A DNA stretch of 64,000 nucleotides from Nitrosomonas nitrosa (lineage in GTDB: Bacteria; Pseudomonadota; Gammaproteobacteria; Burkholderiales; Nitrosomonadaceae), in contig NZ_QAOO01000009.1 in NCBI RefSeq assembly GCF_003051105.1, positions 62,001 to 126,000 of the forward strand, in the 5' to 3' direction. The position numbers were made by a program, and so were the translations under genes. This document shows, one piece after another, positions 30,783-39,816 of this stretch; position 1 is the stretch's first letter; the number at the start of each line of letters is the position of its first letter. The notes under the pieces were generated by a model, which was not told where the DNA came from, made no database searches, and saw only the letters and a program-made list of their open reading frames with translations.

Positions 30783-33541
30783 GAAATGACATCTATCCAC
30801 ACATCACGTTACGCAGCAAGCTGCAGCAGATCAACCTCGCCACCTTGGGGGCCGCCATGCTGGTGGCAGCCAGCCTGATCACCCTGATCAGCTTTTTCAT
30901 AAACCTTTACGCCCTGGTCGAGAAAAGCCAGTCCACAGCAAAAATACTCGCCGAGAATACGGCGGCGACATTGATGTTTCAAGATACACACTCTGCACAA
31001 ACGCTGTTGCAATCACTCAGCAATTCAAGAGAAATTCAGGCTGCCGCAATGTACGATGAGGATCGGAATCAATTCGCGCATTATTCAATCGACGATCATA
31101 CACTCCCCGCATCGCTACACTCACTGGACAGTCAACTCATCACAGGGCTTCGTTTCATCACCATCACACAACCTGTTTTGCACAAAGATCAGGTACTTGG
31201 CAGCCTCTATCTGGAAATCACTTTGTCTCCCCTTTATTGGCAGATGTCATGGCAGATCCTCCTAACGATTGCCGCCGCCCTTATTGCGCTCATCATCGCC
31301 TATCGATTGCTGCAACGGTTGAACAAATCGGTGCTCATGCCGCTCAATCATCTCTCAGGCATTATGGAACACGTTTCCAGTCAATCAGATTACAGTGCGC
31401 GCGCGAAATCAAGCAAGATCACAGAGCTCGATACACTTGCAACTGGGTTCAATACCATGCTGGCGATGGTCCAGGAACGTGATGCGCGGCTGGCGAACCA
31501 CCTCGATCAGCTTGAAGACGAAGTAGCAAAACGTACTCAAGAACTGGTACAGGCCAAGGAAATAGCTGAAGCCGCCAGTAAAGCCAAGAGCGAATTTCTC
31601 GCTACCATGAGTCATGAAATCCGCACCCCTATGAACGGTATCCTTGGCATGACAGAACTCCTGTTGCAAAGCCAAATGAATGAAGACCAACGTCACTTCG
31701 CCGAAACCGTTCAACAATCCGGACAGCACCTGCTCGGTATCATCAATGACATTCTCGACTTCTCAAAAATCGAATCGGGTCATATGGAACTGGAGATCAT
31801 CGATTTTGACCTGATCAAATTAATCGAAGACACCCTGGTCATGTTCGCCCAACCCGCCGATCAAAAAGGGCTGGAGCTTGCCGTTCAATTTATCCCACCC
31901 AGCACAGGGCTAGCCGTTCGCGGTGATCCCTTCCGTTTACGCCAGATTATAGCGAATTTACTCAATAATGCGATCAAGTTCACAACGCACGGAGAGGTCG
32001 TGATCCGCACGGTGATTGAGGAGCAAGCTGATCGCCATGTCAAGATCATGTTGTGCATCGTCGATACCGGCATCGGCATCGCCGCAGATCAACATGACAA
32101 AATTTTTCAGCACTTTTCACAAGCGGATGGATCGACTACTCGTCAATTTGGCGGTACCGGTCTGGGCTTGACGATTTGCAAGCGGTTATTGGCGCTCATG
32201 GGGGGCGAAATTTATGTAGAAAGCACGCCAGGCCAGGGATCGACTTTTAAGATCAACCTCCGTTTCGAAAAAACACAAGCTCAGCAACGCATTTCCCTGG
32301 ATGATGCGACCCTGGAAAATATCAAGGTATTGGTCGTCGATGATAACCAGACCAACCGGGAAATTCTCAAGTTACAGCTACAAAATTGGCAGATGAATGT
32401 CACCTGCGCCGAGAATGCCGAGCAAGCATTGCAATCCTTGCACCAAGCTCTGCTTGATCACGACCCCTTTCAATTAGCGATCTTGGATATGCAAATGCCA
32501 AGAATAAATGGCCTGCAGCTTGCCGCTAAAATTCACGAAAACCCAAATTTAACCAGCACGCGATTAATGATGCTCACTTCGGCCTGCCATCATGCCAGCC
32601 AGCTTGTTCGGGAAAAAATCGGTATTCTACGTTGCATAAGCAAACCTGTTCGGCAAAGCGAACTATTCGAAATCATCAGCGGCGTCATGGGGAACCATCC
32701 CAGTGCATGTGTCACCGCATCGATACCGGCATCCTCACTTGAGTCCAAGCCTTGCGCGCATGGCAAGGTGCTCCTGGCAGAAGACAATCCGGTTAACCAA
32801 GAAGTCGCCAAGGCCATGCTCTCCAAGCTGGGTTTACCGGTAGACATCGCCAATGACGGTCAAGAAGCAGTGAATCTCGCGCTCAGCAACCATTACGATC
32901 TCGTGTTCATGGACTGTCAAATGCCGGTTATGGATGGTTATGAAGCAACGTCACACATCCGTAAGCTACAAGCAGACAGCACACGGACCCCCATCATTGC
33001 GTTGACCGCCCATGCAGCTGAATCCCATCGCACGCATTGCCTCAATGCCGGCATGGACGACTTTCTTGCTAAACCCTACTCGTTAGATCAGCTGCAGCAA
33101 ACCCTCTATCGATGGCTGCCTAAAGAAAAAATCCATGCGGCGGCAACGGTAACAGCAGAGGTCACCCCAGCGACTTCCACAAAAAACAGACCGCAGCTCA
33201 ACCTAAGACAACTTGAGCAAATTCGCAGCCTTGATACTTCAGGCGGGAATGAATTGGTGCGGAATATTTTGCGCACCTTTCTGGAATCTGCACATGACCA
33301 CCTCAATCAGCTCAGCCAAGCCATTTTAAATGGGGACACTGAAAAGTTGCGACATTCAGCCCATACGCTCAAGTCGAGCGCAGCCAATATCGGCGCAGAA
33401 AGTTTGTCGGAAGCCTTGAAGCAGCTCGAGAAATTTGGGCTAGCCGGTGAATTGCATGCAGCAAGATCGCTTCAGGAAAAAGTGCAGCAGCTGTATCAAC
33501 AAGTTCTGCCTGAGATCGAAGAAATACTGAAGAAACCATGA
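30779..33541 (+). CDS. Hybrid sensor histidine kinase with two receivers and HPt
   Basis: 920 residues at the inner membrane. Order: TM1 (about 20-47), CHASE8-like periplasmic domain (about 50-155), TM2 (about 155-178), HAMP (180-232), coiled coil, HisKA with the phospho-accepting H279 in [10 protein letters not shown], HATPase (DTGIGI and [10 protein letters not shown]), a first receiver with D570, a second receiver with D712 ([10 protein letters not shown]), and a C-terminal HPt domain with H862 (AHTLKSS). All phosphorelay residues are present. The HPt would pass phosphate to a separate receiver, most plausibly the REC-GGDEF protein encoded next. Confidence 0.94.
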   Translation: MRNDIYPHITLRSKLQQINLATLGAAMLVAASLITLISFFINLYALVEKSQSTAKILAENTAATLMFQDTHSAQTLLQSLSNSREIQAAAMYDEDRNQFAHYSIDDHTLPASLHSLDSQLITGLRFITITQPVLHKDQVLGSLYLEITLSPLYWQMSWQILLTIAAALIALIIAYRLLQRLNKSVLMPLNHLSGIMEHVSSQSDYSARAKSSKITELDTLATGFNTMLAMVQERDARLANHLDQLEDEVAKRTQELVQAKEIAEAASKAKSEFLATMSHEIRTPMNGILGMTELLLQSQMNEDQRHFAETVQQSGQHLLGIINDILDFSKIESGHMELEIIDFDLIKLIEDTLVMFAQPADQKGLELAVQFIPPSTGLAVRGDPFRLRQIIANLLNNAIKFTTHGEVVIRTVIEEQADRHVKIMLCIVDTGIGIAADQHDKIFQHFSQADGSTTRQFGGTGLGLTICKRLLALMGGEIYVESTPGQGSTFKINLRFEKTQAQQRISLDDATLENIKVLVVDDNQTNREILKLQLQNWQMNVTCAENAEQALQSLHQALLDHDPFQLAILDMQMPRINGLQLAAKIHENPNLTSTRLMMLTSACHHASQLVREKIGILRCISKPVRQSELFEIISGVMGNHPSACVTASIPASSLESKPCAHGKVLLAEDNPVNQEVAKAMLSKLGLPVDIANDGQEAVNLALSNHYDLVFMDCQMPVMDGYEATSHIRKLQADSTRTPIIALTAHAAESHRTHCLNAGMDDFLAKPYSLDQLQQTLYRWLPKEKIHAAATVTAEVTPATSTKNRPQLNLRQLEQIRSLDTSGGNELVRNILRTFLESAHDHLNQLSQAILNGDTEKLRHSAHTLKSSAANIGAESLSEALKQLEKFGLAGELHAARSLQEKVQQLYQQVLPEIEEILKKP

Positions 33542-33784
33542 ACCCCGATTCCACAGCCGATGGCATACAAACAGGATCCAAGTTGTTTATACGATGATTA
33601 TTTTTTTAGTATACTTAATGCTTTGCATCTCAATCGGATTCAGATTGCATAATATGACTTCGGTACGGCCACCTACTCCACAAGAATCTCTAACATGATG
33701 CATTTGCATCGGCAACATCAAAACGAAAATCGCGTAGCGCCCGCGAGATCGCAATAAATCAAGGCCATCGAAAGGAATCATACT

Positions 33785-35722
33785 GTGAAAATAGCGGATA
33801 TTACCCAACTCAAAACGAGTGGATTTCTCCCTCAACCACCCGAGGTTGCGCTGACCTTGCTAGCGTCCAGCCGAGAAAATGAAATGACGCTCAGTGACAT
33901 TGGACGGTTCATTCAGGCCAATCCCACGCTTTCCCGCTGTTTGGGTCAGCGAATGAACAAGACACCGACTCACTCTCACGATATCACATCCCTTTCTGAG
34001 GCCATTTTTCGTGTCGACCTCACCGCTGTCAAGCAATTGGCCATCGGTATTTCTCTACTCGAGCAATATCAGCATGGCTCCTGCAAGGGATTCGACTACC
34101 CTTCTTTTTGGTCGCACGCTTTACTGATGGCGCTTGCCATGGAGGCTCTAGGCAAAACGACCCGAATTTGTACGCCCGACGAGCTGTTTGCGTGCGGCCT
34201 TCTCGCTCGCATCGGCTGTTTAGCGCTGGCAACGATTTACCCTGACGCATACACCGATATCCTAGCGACCCATAAGCAAGATCCCTCAATATCACTCTCG
34301 CTGCTTGAGCAGCAGCGTCTGCAAATCGATCACAATCAGCTCACTGCAGCGATGTTGATTGATTTTGACATCCCGATGATATTGGTCGAATCCATCTATT
34401 ATCATGAAGCCCCCATGGAATCGGGCTTTTCCGAGGAGTCCCATCCCTTCCAGTTGGTTCGTCTTTTCCATTTAGCCAAGCAAGTCGCTGACCTAGGATT
34501 GTCATCGGAATCAGAACGTACTGAACGAATCTCTGAACTGTTGCTACTCGGTGGCAATATCGGCCTGGATTCGGAATCATTCGGTGATTTTTTCGATCAG
34601 ATCAACGCTGAATGGCGATCTTGGGGGAAAATACTCAACCTGCCGATCCCAGCGCTTCCCTCATTCCATAAAATGATGGGCATGTTGGTCACCAGCCCGG
34701 ACAATGCGGCCGATGCCTCCGCTTTACGCGTTTTGTTAGTGGAAGATGAGCCTTCCAGTCGTATGTTGGCCGAAAGTGTCCTGACCAAAATTCTCGGTCA
34801 TACCGTATTCTCAGCCAATGATGGCAAACAGGCTTTTTCCCTCGCCATGGAAATTATGCCTCATATCGTGATAACCGATTGGCTCATGCCCACCATGGAT
34901 GGTCTTGAATTGACCAAAACCCTGCGTGCGGCAGATTGGGGAAAAAATGTCTACATCATCATGTTGACCAGTTTTGAAGATGACGAGCAAATCGCGGAAG
35001 CGTTTGAGGCTGGCGTGAACGATTACGTCACCAAGCCTATCGATATTCGCGCTTTCCGCGCTCGATTACGCGCGGCCTGGCATTATCGGAAATTACAGGA
35101 ATCATGGGAGCGTGACCGAGCGCACCTCAAACGCTTTGCTGCAGAACTTGCCGTCACAAACCGCAAGCTCAGACACGCTGCATTAACCGACACGCTAACC
35201 GAGATCCCTAACCGCCGGGCGGGAATGGAAGCGTTGGCGGGCGCCTGGAATACCGCTAGCCGCGCTGGCCTGCCTATTGCCGTTATGCTAGTCGATATCG
35301 ATTTTTTCAAAAAGATCAATGACACCTATGGCCATGCTGTCGGCGATAAAATCCTCAAGGAAGTCGCGATTTCCATACGGGACAATACCCGTAAAGGCGA
35401 TACATTTTGCCGCATGGGTGGGGAGGAATTTCTGATGGTTTGTCAGAACGGCAGCAAAGATGCCCAATCCGTTTGCCTGTTTGCAGAAAGATTGCGCCGA
35501 CATATCAAAATGAAAACCATCGTCGTCAACGAAACACCGATTCGAATCACGATCAGTATCGGGGTTGCCATAAAAGAAGCGAGCATGACAAGTGACGATC
35601 AATTGGTCAATGCCGCAGACAAAGCACTCTATGCCGCTAAAAACGGGGGAAGAGACCGGGTTTGTCTATTCCTGGACAATCAACTTGTCGACTGCGACAA
35701 ATGGTCAGCGACGTTTTCTTGA
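33785..35722 (+). CDS. HDOD-REC-GGDEF diguanylate cyclase
   Basis: 645 residues, cytoplasmic. An HDOD domain (about 10-215), a receiver (about 315-440, phospho-acceptor D365 in VITDWLMPTMDG, conserved TKP) and a GGDEF domain with active site GGEEF (545-549) and an intact allosteric I-site RKGD (536-539). It should make c-di-GMP when phosphorylated. HDOD plus REC plus GGDEF in one chain is unusual. The start is a GTG with an AAGGA site. It follows the hybrid kinase after about 240 bases. Confidence 0.93.
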   Translation: MKIADITQLKTSGFLPQPPEVALTLLASSRENEMTLSDIGRFIQANPTLSRCLGQRMNKTPTHSHDITSLSEAIFRVDLTAVKQLAIGISLLEQYQHGSCKGFDYPSFWSHALLMALAMEALGKTTRICTPDELFACGLLARIGCLALATIYPDAYTDILATHKQDPSISLSLLEQQRLQIDHNQLTAAMLIDFDIPMILVESIYYHEAPMESGFSEESHPFQLVRLFHLAKQVADLGLSSESERTERISELLLLGGNIGLDSESFGDFFDQINAEWRSWGKILNLPIPALPSFHKMMGMLVTSPDNAADASALRVLLVEDEPSSRMLAESVLTKILGHTVFSANDGKQAFSLAMEIMPHIVITDWLMPTMDGLELTKTLRAADWGKNVYIIMLTSFEDDEQIAEAFEAGVNDYVTKPIDIRAFRARLRAAWHYRKLQESWERDRAHLKRFAAELAVTNRKLRHAALTDTLTEIPNRRAGMEALAGAWNTASRAGLPIAVMLVDIDFFKKINDTYGHAVGDKILKEVAISIRDNTRKGDTFCRMGGEEFLMVCQNGSKDAQSVCLFAERLRRHIKMKTIVVNETPIRITISIGVAIKEASMTSDDQLVNAADKALYAAKNGGRDRVCLFLDNQLVDCDKWSATFS

Positions 35723-35803
35723 TGCACTCACCCTCACCACGTCGCTCCCTACGCCCTGCTTGATATCATTCATTCACAACACTCGTGACAGAGGAAAAAC
35801 ATC

Positions 35804-36730
35804 ATGAACAAGAAACGCCATCCCTTCTCGCATCTTCTCTCCATTTTCATCGCTGCATTACTGCTGGCGCTCACTGGATGTACCTCTACCTCGCTCAATC
35901 ATGTCGGTGTCTTTTCACAAGCCAGCGCCGAACTCGCTAAATCGGCAGCAGACGGTTACGAGATGATCAACAATATCACGATCGAGCGTCGTCTTTCGGA
36001 TATCGCATCTGAAGCCGATCGTTATCCCAACGAAGACACGTTCAAGCAACTGATCACAGGCTCCAGCCTAACCACTCGCATCAGGCTGCTGAGAGCGATG
36101 GAAACTTATGCAAACGCATTGGGCGAGCTGGCCAGCGCTCAATTCAGAAAAGAAATCGATGCTGCATCCAGCAATTTATATGGCGCGCTCGATCAGCTGC
36201 AAGAGACCTATGCAAAAGGCACACAGGCGAGCCCACCCTTAACCGATCATCAGCTTGCATTGATAGCCACTGCCGTAGACGCCATAGGCACTGCCATTAT
36301 TGAAGAAAAGCGCCGGGCTGCATTAAAAACGATTATTATCCAAGTTGACCCCATGATCCAACAAGCGATGCGATTGATCTCGATGGAGCTTCCGGCGCTC
36401 AGCGAATATGCTATCGCCAGTAAGCAAACCATTTTTACCGACTTGATCAAAGCTTATCAGCAAGAAGCAGCCAGTATCAGCTACAACGAACGTATCATGA
36501 AACTCGATCAAATACGCATCACTTACGAAGAAGTGGAAGCCATCTCGAGTTTGTTCGCCGATCTCATCACGGCCAGCAAACGGATCGCAAACGCGCATTC
36601 CACACTCCGTCTTTCGGTCGCTGCAAACAAATTTACCTCGCCAGAGTTGATCAGCGAAATCAAATCACTGACTGCTTTTGCCAAATCAACCCAAGGTTTC
36701 CACGATCAACTGCTACCCGCAAGCTATTAA
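35804..36730 (+). CDS. Hypothetical helical lipoprotein
   Basis: 308 residues beginning with a signal peptide and a lipobox (LALTG-C26), so probably lipid-anchored. The mature part is nearly all alpha-helix, rich in Ala, Glu, Ile and Leu, with no cysteine beyond the lipidated one and no recognisable domain. It follows the diguanylate cyclase by about 80 bases and precedes another small helical protein by 30. A role in the same envelope signalling or surface function is inferred from position only. Confidence 0.7.
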   Translation: MNKKRHPFSHLLSIFIAALLLALTGCTSTSLNHVGVFSQASAELAKSAADGYEMINNITIERRLSDIASEADRYPNEDTFKQLITGSSLTTRIRLLRAMETYANALGELASAQFRKEIDAASSNLYGALDQLQETYAKGTQASPPLTDHQLALIATAVDAIGTAIIEEKRRAALKTIIIQVDPMIQQAMRLISMELPALSEYAIASKQTIFTDLIKAYQQEAASISYNERIMKLDQIRITYEEVEAISSLFADLITASKRIANAHSTLRLSVAANKFTSPELISEIKSLTAFAKSTQGFHDQLLPASY

Positions 36731-36759
36731 TTCCTTACCATTGTGATTCGGAGATATTC

Positions 36760-37086
36760 ATGACCGCTACTTTGAGAAGCAGTATCAGCGATACCGTCAA
36801 TACCCTCAACAAGCTTTTATTACAAACGCATACACCCGAGGCAGAAGCGCGCCTGAGAAAATTGCGCCGCATCTATTTTGCGTTGTGGGAAGAAGTGATC
36901 GAGCAAGAAATCGATCACCAAACCTCAGAATTCAGTGATGCCCTGGAAGCGTTATCACAAGCGGATCACGCACTCGAGGCTGCCCGATCGGACATGTCAA
37001 AGGTTAACGATGCAATCAATCATGCCACGGTAGCAGCCCAGGCAGTCGATAGAATCGTTAAATTAGGGCTTGATCTGTTTGCTTAA
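36760..37086 (+). CDS. Hypothetical small helical protein
   Basis: 108 residues with no signal peptide, predicted to be helical throughout (about 5-60 and 62-105), acidic in the middle. A GGAG site precedes the ATG. Its end, VAAQAVDRIVKLGLDLF, is amphipathic. No family is recognised. It is 30 bases after the lipoprotein gene and presumably in the same transcript. Confidence 0.6.
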   Translation: MTATLRSSISDTVNTLNKLLLQTHTPEAEARLRKLRRIYFALWEEVIEQEIDHQTSEFSDALEALSQADHALEAARSDMSKVNDAINHATVAAQAVDRIVKLGLDLFA

Positions 37087-37187
37087 CGGACTTGCGCGTA
37101 TCGCGGAAGCTGCAACAGTCTTCAGTTCAGTATGTTAAGGGCACCGCTAAAGGTTTTTGAGCCAACTGCCATGCCAGTCCCACCGAA

Positions 37188-37601
37188 TCAGCTTTGGTTA
37201 ACGGCATAGCCCGCTTTTTCCCATCCTTGAATACCTTCACGGTAATACAGTATTTTCTGCCAGCCCCATTCTGCTGCTTTCTGACTGGCTTTAGAACTGC
37301 CCATGCAATGAATACCGTTGCAATAAAAAACGACGGTGTCGCGTTTTTCCACGATAGCGCGCAAATTTTCAACCGTAAAATATTCGCCGTTGACGGAAAG
37401 ATGTCTGGCACCCGGAATGTGGCTGCGCTCGTAATCCTCCTGTTTGCGCACATCGACAAAAATAAACCCTTTATCGAATAACAGCTTGGCCGTCGCGGTA
37501 TTGATGGTCACCGCACCCGCAACCTGTTCTGGTGCAAGCGTTTCGCTGGCGATGACAGGGGCTGTCAGCAGCAATAACAATGCGTATAGATATTTTGTCA
37601 T
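37188..37601 (-). CDS. Exported rhodanese-domain protein
   Basis: 137 residues: signal peptide (about 1-19), then a single rhodanese domain with FVDVRKQEDYERSHIPGARH and the active-site loop FYCNGIHC. The catalytic Cys is C94, with a second cysteine at C99. Rhodaneses move sulfane sulfur. The periplasmic location and the neighbouring YeiH-type transporter suggest sulfur-compound handling. It is 145 bases from the transporter gene, with repeat copy D in between. Confidence 0.88.
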   Translation of the reverse strand: MTKYLYALLLLLTAPVIASETLAPEQVAGAVTINTATAKLLFDKGFIFVDVRKQEDYERSHIPGARHLSVNGEYFTVENLRAIVEKRDTVVFYCNGIHCMGSSKASQKAAEWGWQKILYYREGIQGWEKAGYAVNQS

Positions 37602-37625
37602 TTCACTCCCCCGATTGATAGGCTT

Positions 37626-37710
37626 TGCACCTCAGAATCAATCATCGACATCATCTCCCACTGGCAGTAGATAGGATGAGGGATGATAACAATCAAATTT
37701 TGAGGTGCCA
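37626..37710. repeat. Small palindromic repeat element, copy D
   Basis: About 85 bp bounded by gcacctcagaat and attttgaggtgc inverted repeats. It is homologous, in opposite orientation, to copy C at 19376-19478; the shared interior reads ggatgagggatgat here. It is intergenic, between the rhodanese and YeiH-type genes. Confidence 0.7.
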
Positions 37711-37745
37711 TGAGTCCCTCTTGCAAGACCATCGCAAAATAATCT

Positions 37746-39416
37746 TTAGATGGTTGCGGTAATTTCTGGAAACACCCTATAAAACATGACATAGGCTACC
37801 CCCAGCGTCAACAGCAAATTCAACGCTTGCCCACAGACATAAAGTATCAAGGGTTTGCCGCCTACAAAATGGTGTTTGAGTGTTTTGAAATGGGTACTAA
37901 GCCCAATACTGGCAAATGCCAGACAGAAAAACCAAGTGCGCAGATTCTTGGTAAAGTCCCCCAATACCCCATTTTCCAGTATGAGATGCGCGGCATGTTT
38001 ATCCAATGACGAATACAAAATTGAAAACAGGATGCTCGCGCCCATGAAGCCGAGAATAAATTTGGGAAAGCGATGCCAAATTTCACCTATGCCGATGTGC
38101 GGCGCGTGAGCGGCCTTTTCTACCCGGGTTGCAAAATAAATCGCCACGCCAAATGCGATAACGCCGATCAACATATTCTGTATCATCTTGATCGTCGTCG
38201 CCACATACATGGCTTTGTCACCCAAGGCCGCACCCGCCGCAACCACTGCACCGGAACTGTCGATCGTGCCCCCTATCCATGCCCCGCCCAGGACTTCCGG
38301 TATGCCGGCAAATTTGATGAACAGCGGCAGCAACACCATCATGATTGCCGTGAATACCATGCTCAGGCCAATCGCCACAGTGAGTTCCTCGCGCGTCGCT
38401 TTACTGGCCGCAGCCGTCGCAATCGCAGCCGACACCCCGCACACGCTCATATCGGCACTAATGGTAATATTGAGCGACTTGGAAGCTATTTTCAGCACAT
38501 ATTGACCGAACCAGTAGGTTACGACCAGAACGATGGGTGTGACCACCCAGGCGACAAAAATACCCGGCAAGCCAATGGCAACAATTTTGCCGATCAACAG
38601 TTCCGCCCCCATCAACACCAAACCAGTTTTAATGAAAAATTCCGTTTGCAAGGCAGGTGTCGCCCATGCCGGCGTCCCGATTGTGTTGCTGATCACGATC
38701 CCCAGCAAGATCGCCCATAATGCGTATTCGATGCCATAATCCTTGAAATCATTTTGCGCCGCGAGCAACAAGGCAATTAAAGCAATCAGGAAAACAAGCG
38801 CAAACCCTTTGATAAACGATACAAACGCGATGCCTTGTCCTTTGGCACCTAACCCAAATAAGAGCGCCAGAAAGACAAAAAGCAGCAAACTATGCGGCAG
38901 AGAAAACCCGCCCGCTTTGAGCTTTGCTTTTTTCTTCTCGAGTTCTTTGAAGTGCTGCTGCCAATCCTCGATCGCCGCCCCTGCCGCCATATTGAGCGTC
39001 TCATTCTGATAATGGGCCGCTTGCGCCGCCTGCTCGGCAATCAATGCTTGCTCACGGGCAAGCCGAAGCGAGCGCATTTCTGTCGCAAGATCCGCCTCGG
39101 TAGCAGGTTTATAAACGGCATCGACAGGATTATCGCTCCATTTATTGGGCAGCATCGCTAGGTTTTTCAGAAACTGCCCTACCGGCTGATCGGCTGGTTT
39201 CAATTGAACCAGCTCGGCTGTGGCTTCATGCCATCGGACTGTTTTGAAGGGCTTGGCTGCTTCCCCTTCAATAACCGCTGAAATGGCCGCCACTTTTTGT
39301 TGGGTTTCTCCTGAATACAAAGCAAAGTAAACCGCTAATGCCCATAGCAGCAAGCAGCTTCCTAGTGTAATCGCCCAGAAATCTTCTGTTTTGTAGAAAG
39401 GTTGTCGGTGGTGCAT
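37746..39416 (-). CDS. YeiH-family putative sulfate exporter with N-terminal extension
   Basis: 556 residues; the C-terminal part (about 185-550) is the ten-helix Cons_hypoth698/YeiH transporter core with blocks [20 protein letters not shown] and [15 protein letters not shown]. The usual length is about 340-350, and the extra 170 N-terminal residues hold one membrane segment (about 14-34), an extracytoplasmic region and a charged helical stretch ending [11 protein letters not shown]. The family is annotated as a sulfate exporter without firm biochemical proof. A rhodanese gene lies downstream. Confidence 0.87.
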   Translation of the reverse strand: MHHRQPFYKTEDFWAITLGSCLLLWALAVYFALYSGETQQKVAAISAVIEGEAAKPFKTVRWHEATAELVQLKPADQPVGQFLKNLAMLPNKWSDNPVDAVYKPATEADLATEMRSLRLAREQALIAEQAAQAAHYQNETLNMAAGAAIEDWQQHFKELEKKKAKLKAGGFSLPHSLLLFVFLALLFGLGAKGQGIAFVSFIKGFALVFLIALIALLLAAQNDFKDYGIEYALWAILLGIVISNTIGTPAWATPALQTEFFIKTGLVLMGAELLIGKIVAIGLPGIFVAWVVTPIVLVVTYWFGQYVLKIASKSLNITISADMSVCGVSAAIATAAASKATREELTVAIGLSMVFTAIMMVLLPLFIKFAGIPEVLGGAWIGGTIDSSGAVVAAGAALGDKAMYVATTIKMIQNMLIGVIAFGVAIYFATRVEKAAHAPHIGIGEIWHRFPKFILGFMGASILFSILYSSLDKHAAHLILENGVLGDFTKNLRTWFFCLAFASIGLSTHFKTLKHHFVGGKPLILYVCGQALNLLLTLGVAYVMFYRVFPEITATI

Positions 39417-39816
39417 GATGGAATTGAATAATGACTGTTAAAGACTGAACAAAACCCGAAATGCTTAAAAATAGCAAAGTATTTGCTTTTCGTCTTGCTT
39501 TCTTTATTGATGTGTAGAGACAACATCGAAAATCGGAGAGCGCTGCGCTGACTTATTCCAGATGGCTACACTCATCTGCCCCACCCGTCGCCTATCTGAG
39601 ACATCCAAGTATTTATTAGAAACAGATACTTAAAAAATCAGCCTTAAAAGTCCGTCAGGTATTGGCAACACTTTAGCCTTCACGTTAGGTCCCAACAAAA
39701 CGATAAGTAACTGATTTTATATAATTAAATAATAAAGGCACAGTATTTGCTTTAACTAGATCAGTTTCATAGAAATGAGAAGCACTCTCAACTCAATCAT
39801 TCATTGAAAGGAAAAC
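39417..39816. other. Regulatory intergenic region upstream of subtilase A
   Basis: About 400 bases between divergent yeiH-like and subtilase genes. It holds a sigma-54 promoter at 39735-39751 and a GAAAGGA ribosome site just before 39817. The first 200 bases show nothing recognised. Confidence 0.5.
39735..39751 (+). promoter_or_regulatory. Sigma-54 (-24/-12) promoter of subtilase A
   Basis: aaGGCACAGTATTTGCT: GG at 39737-39738, exactly ten bases, then GC at 39749-39750, with GGCAC and TTGCT both matching the RpoN consensus. It lies about 66 bases ahead of the start codon. A weaker GG-N10-GC (ttggcaacactttagc, near 39660) was not chosen. Confidence 0.7.

Noticed and set aside
38073..38720. 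215-codon open frame antisense to the YeiH-type gene
   Set aside because: Composition (many His, Arg, Asn, Gln) and lack of any motif mark it as a reverse-strand shadow.
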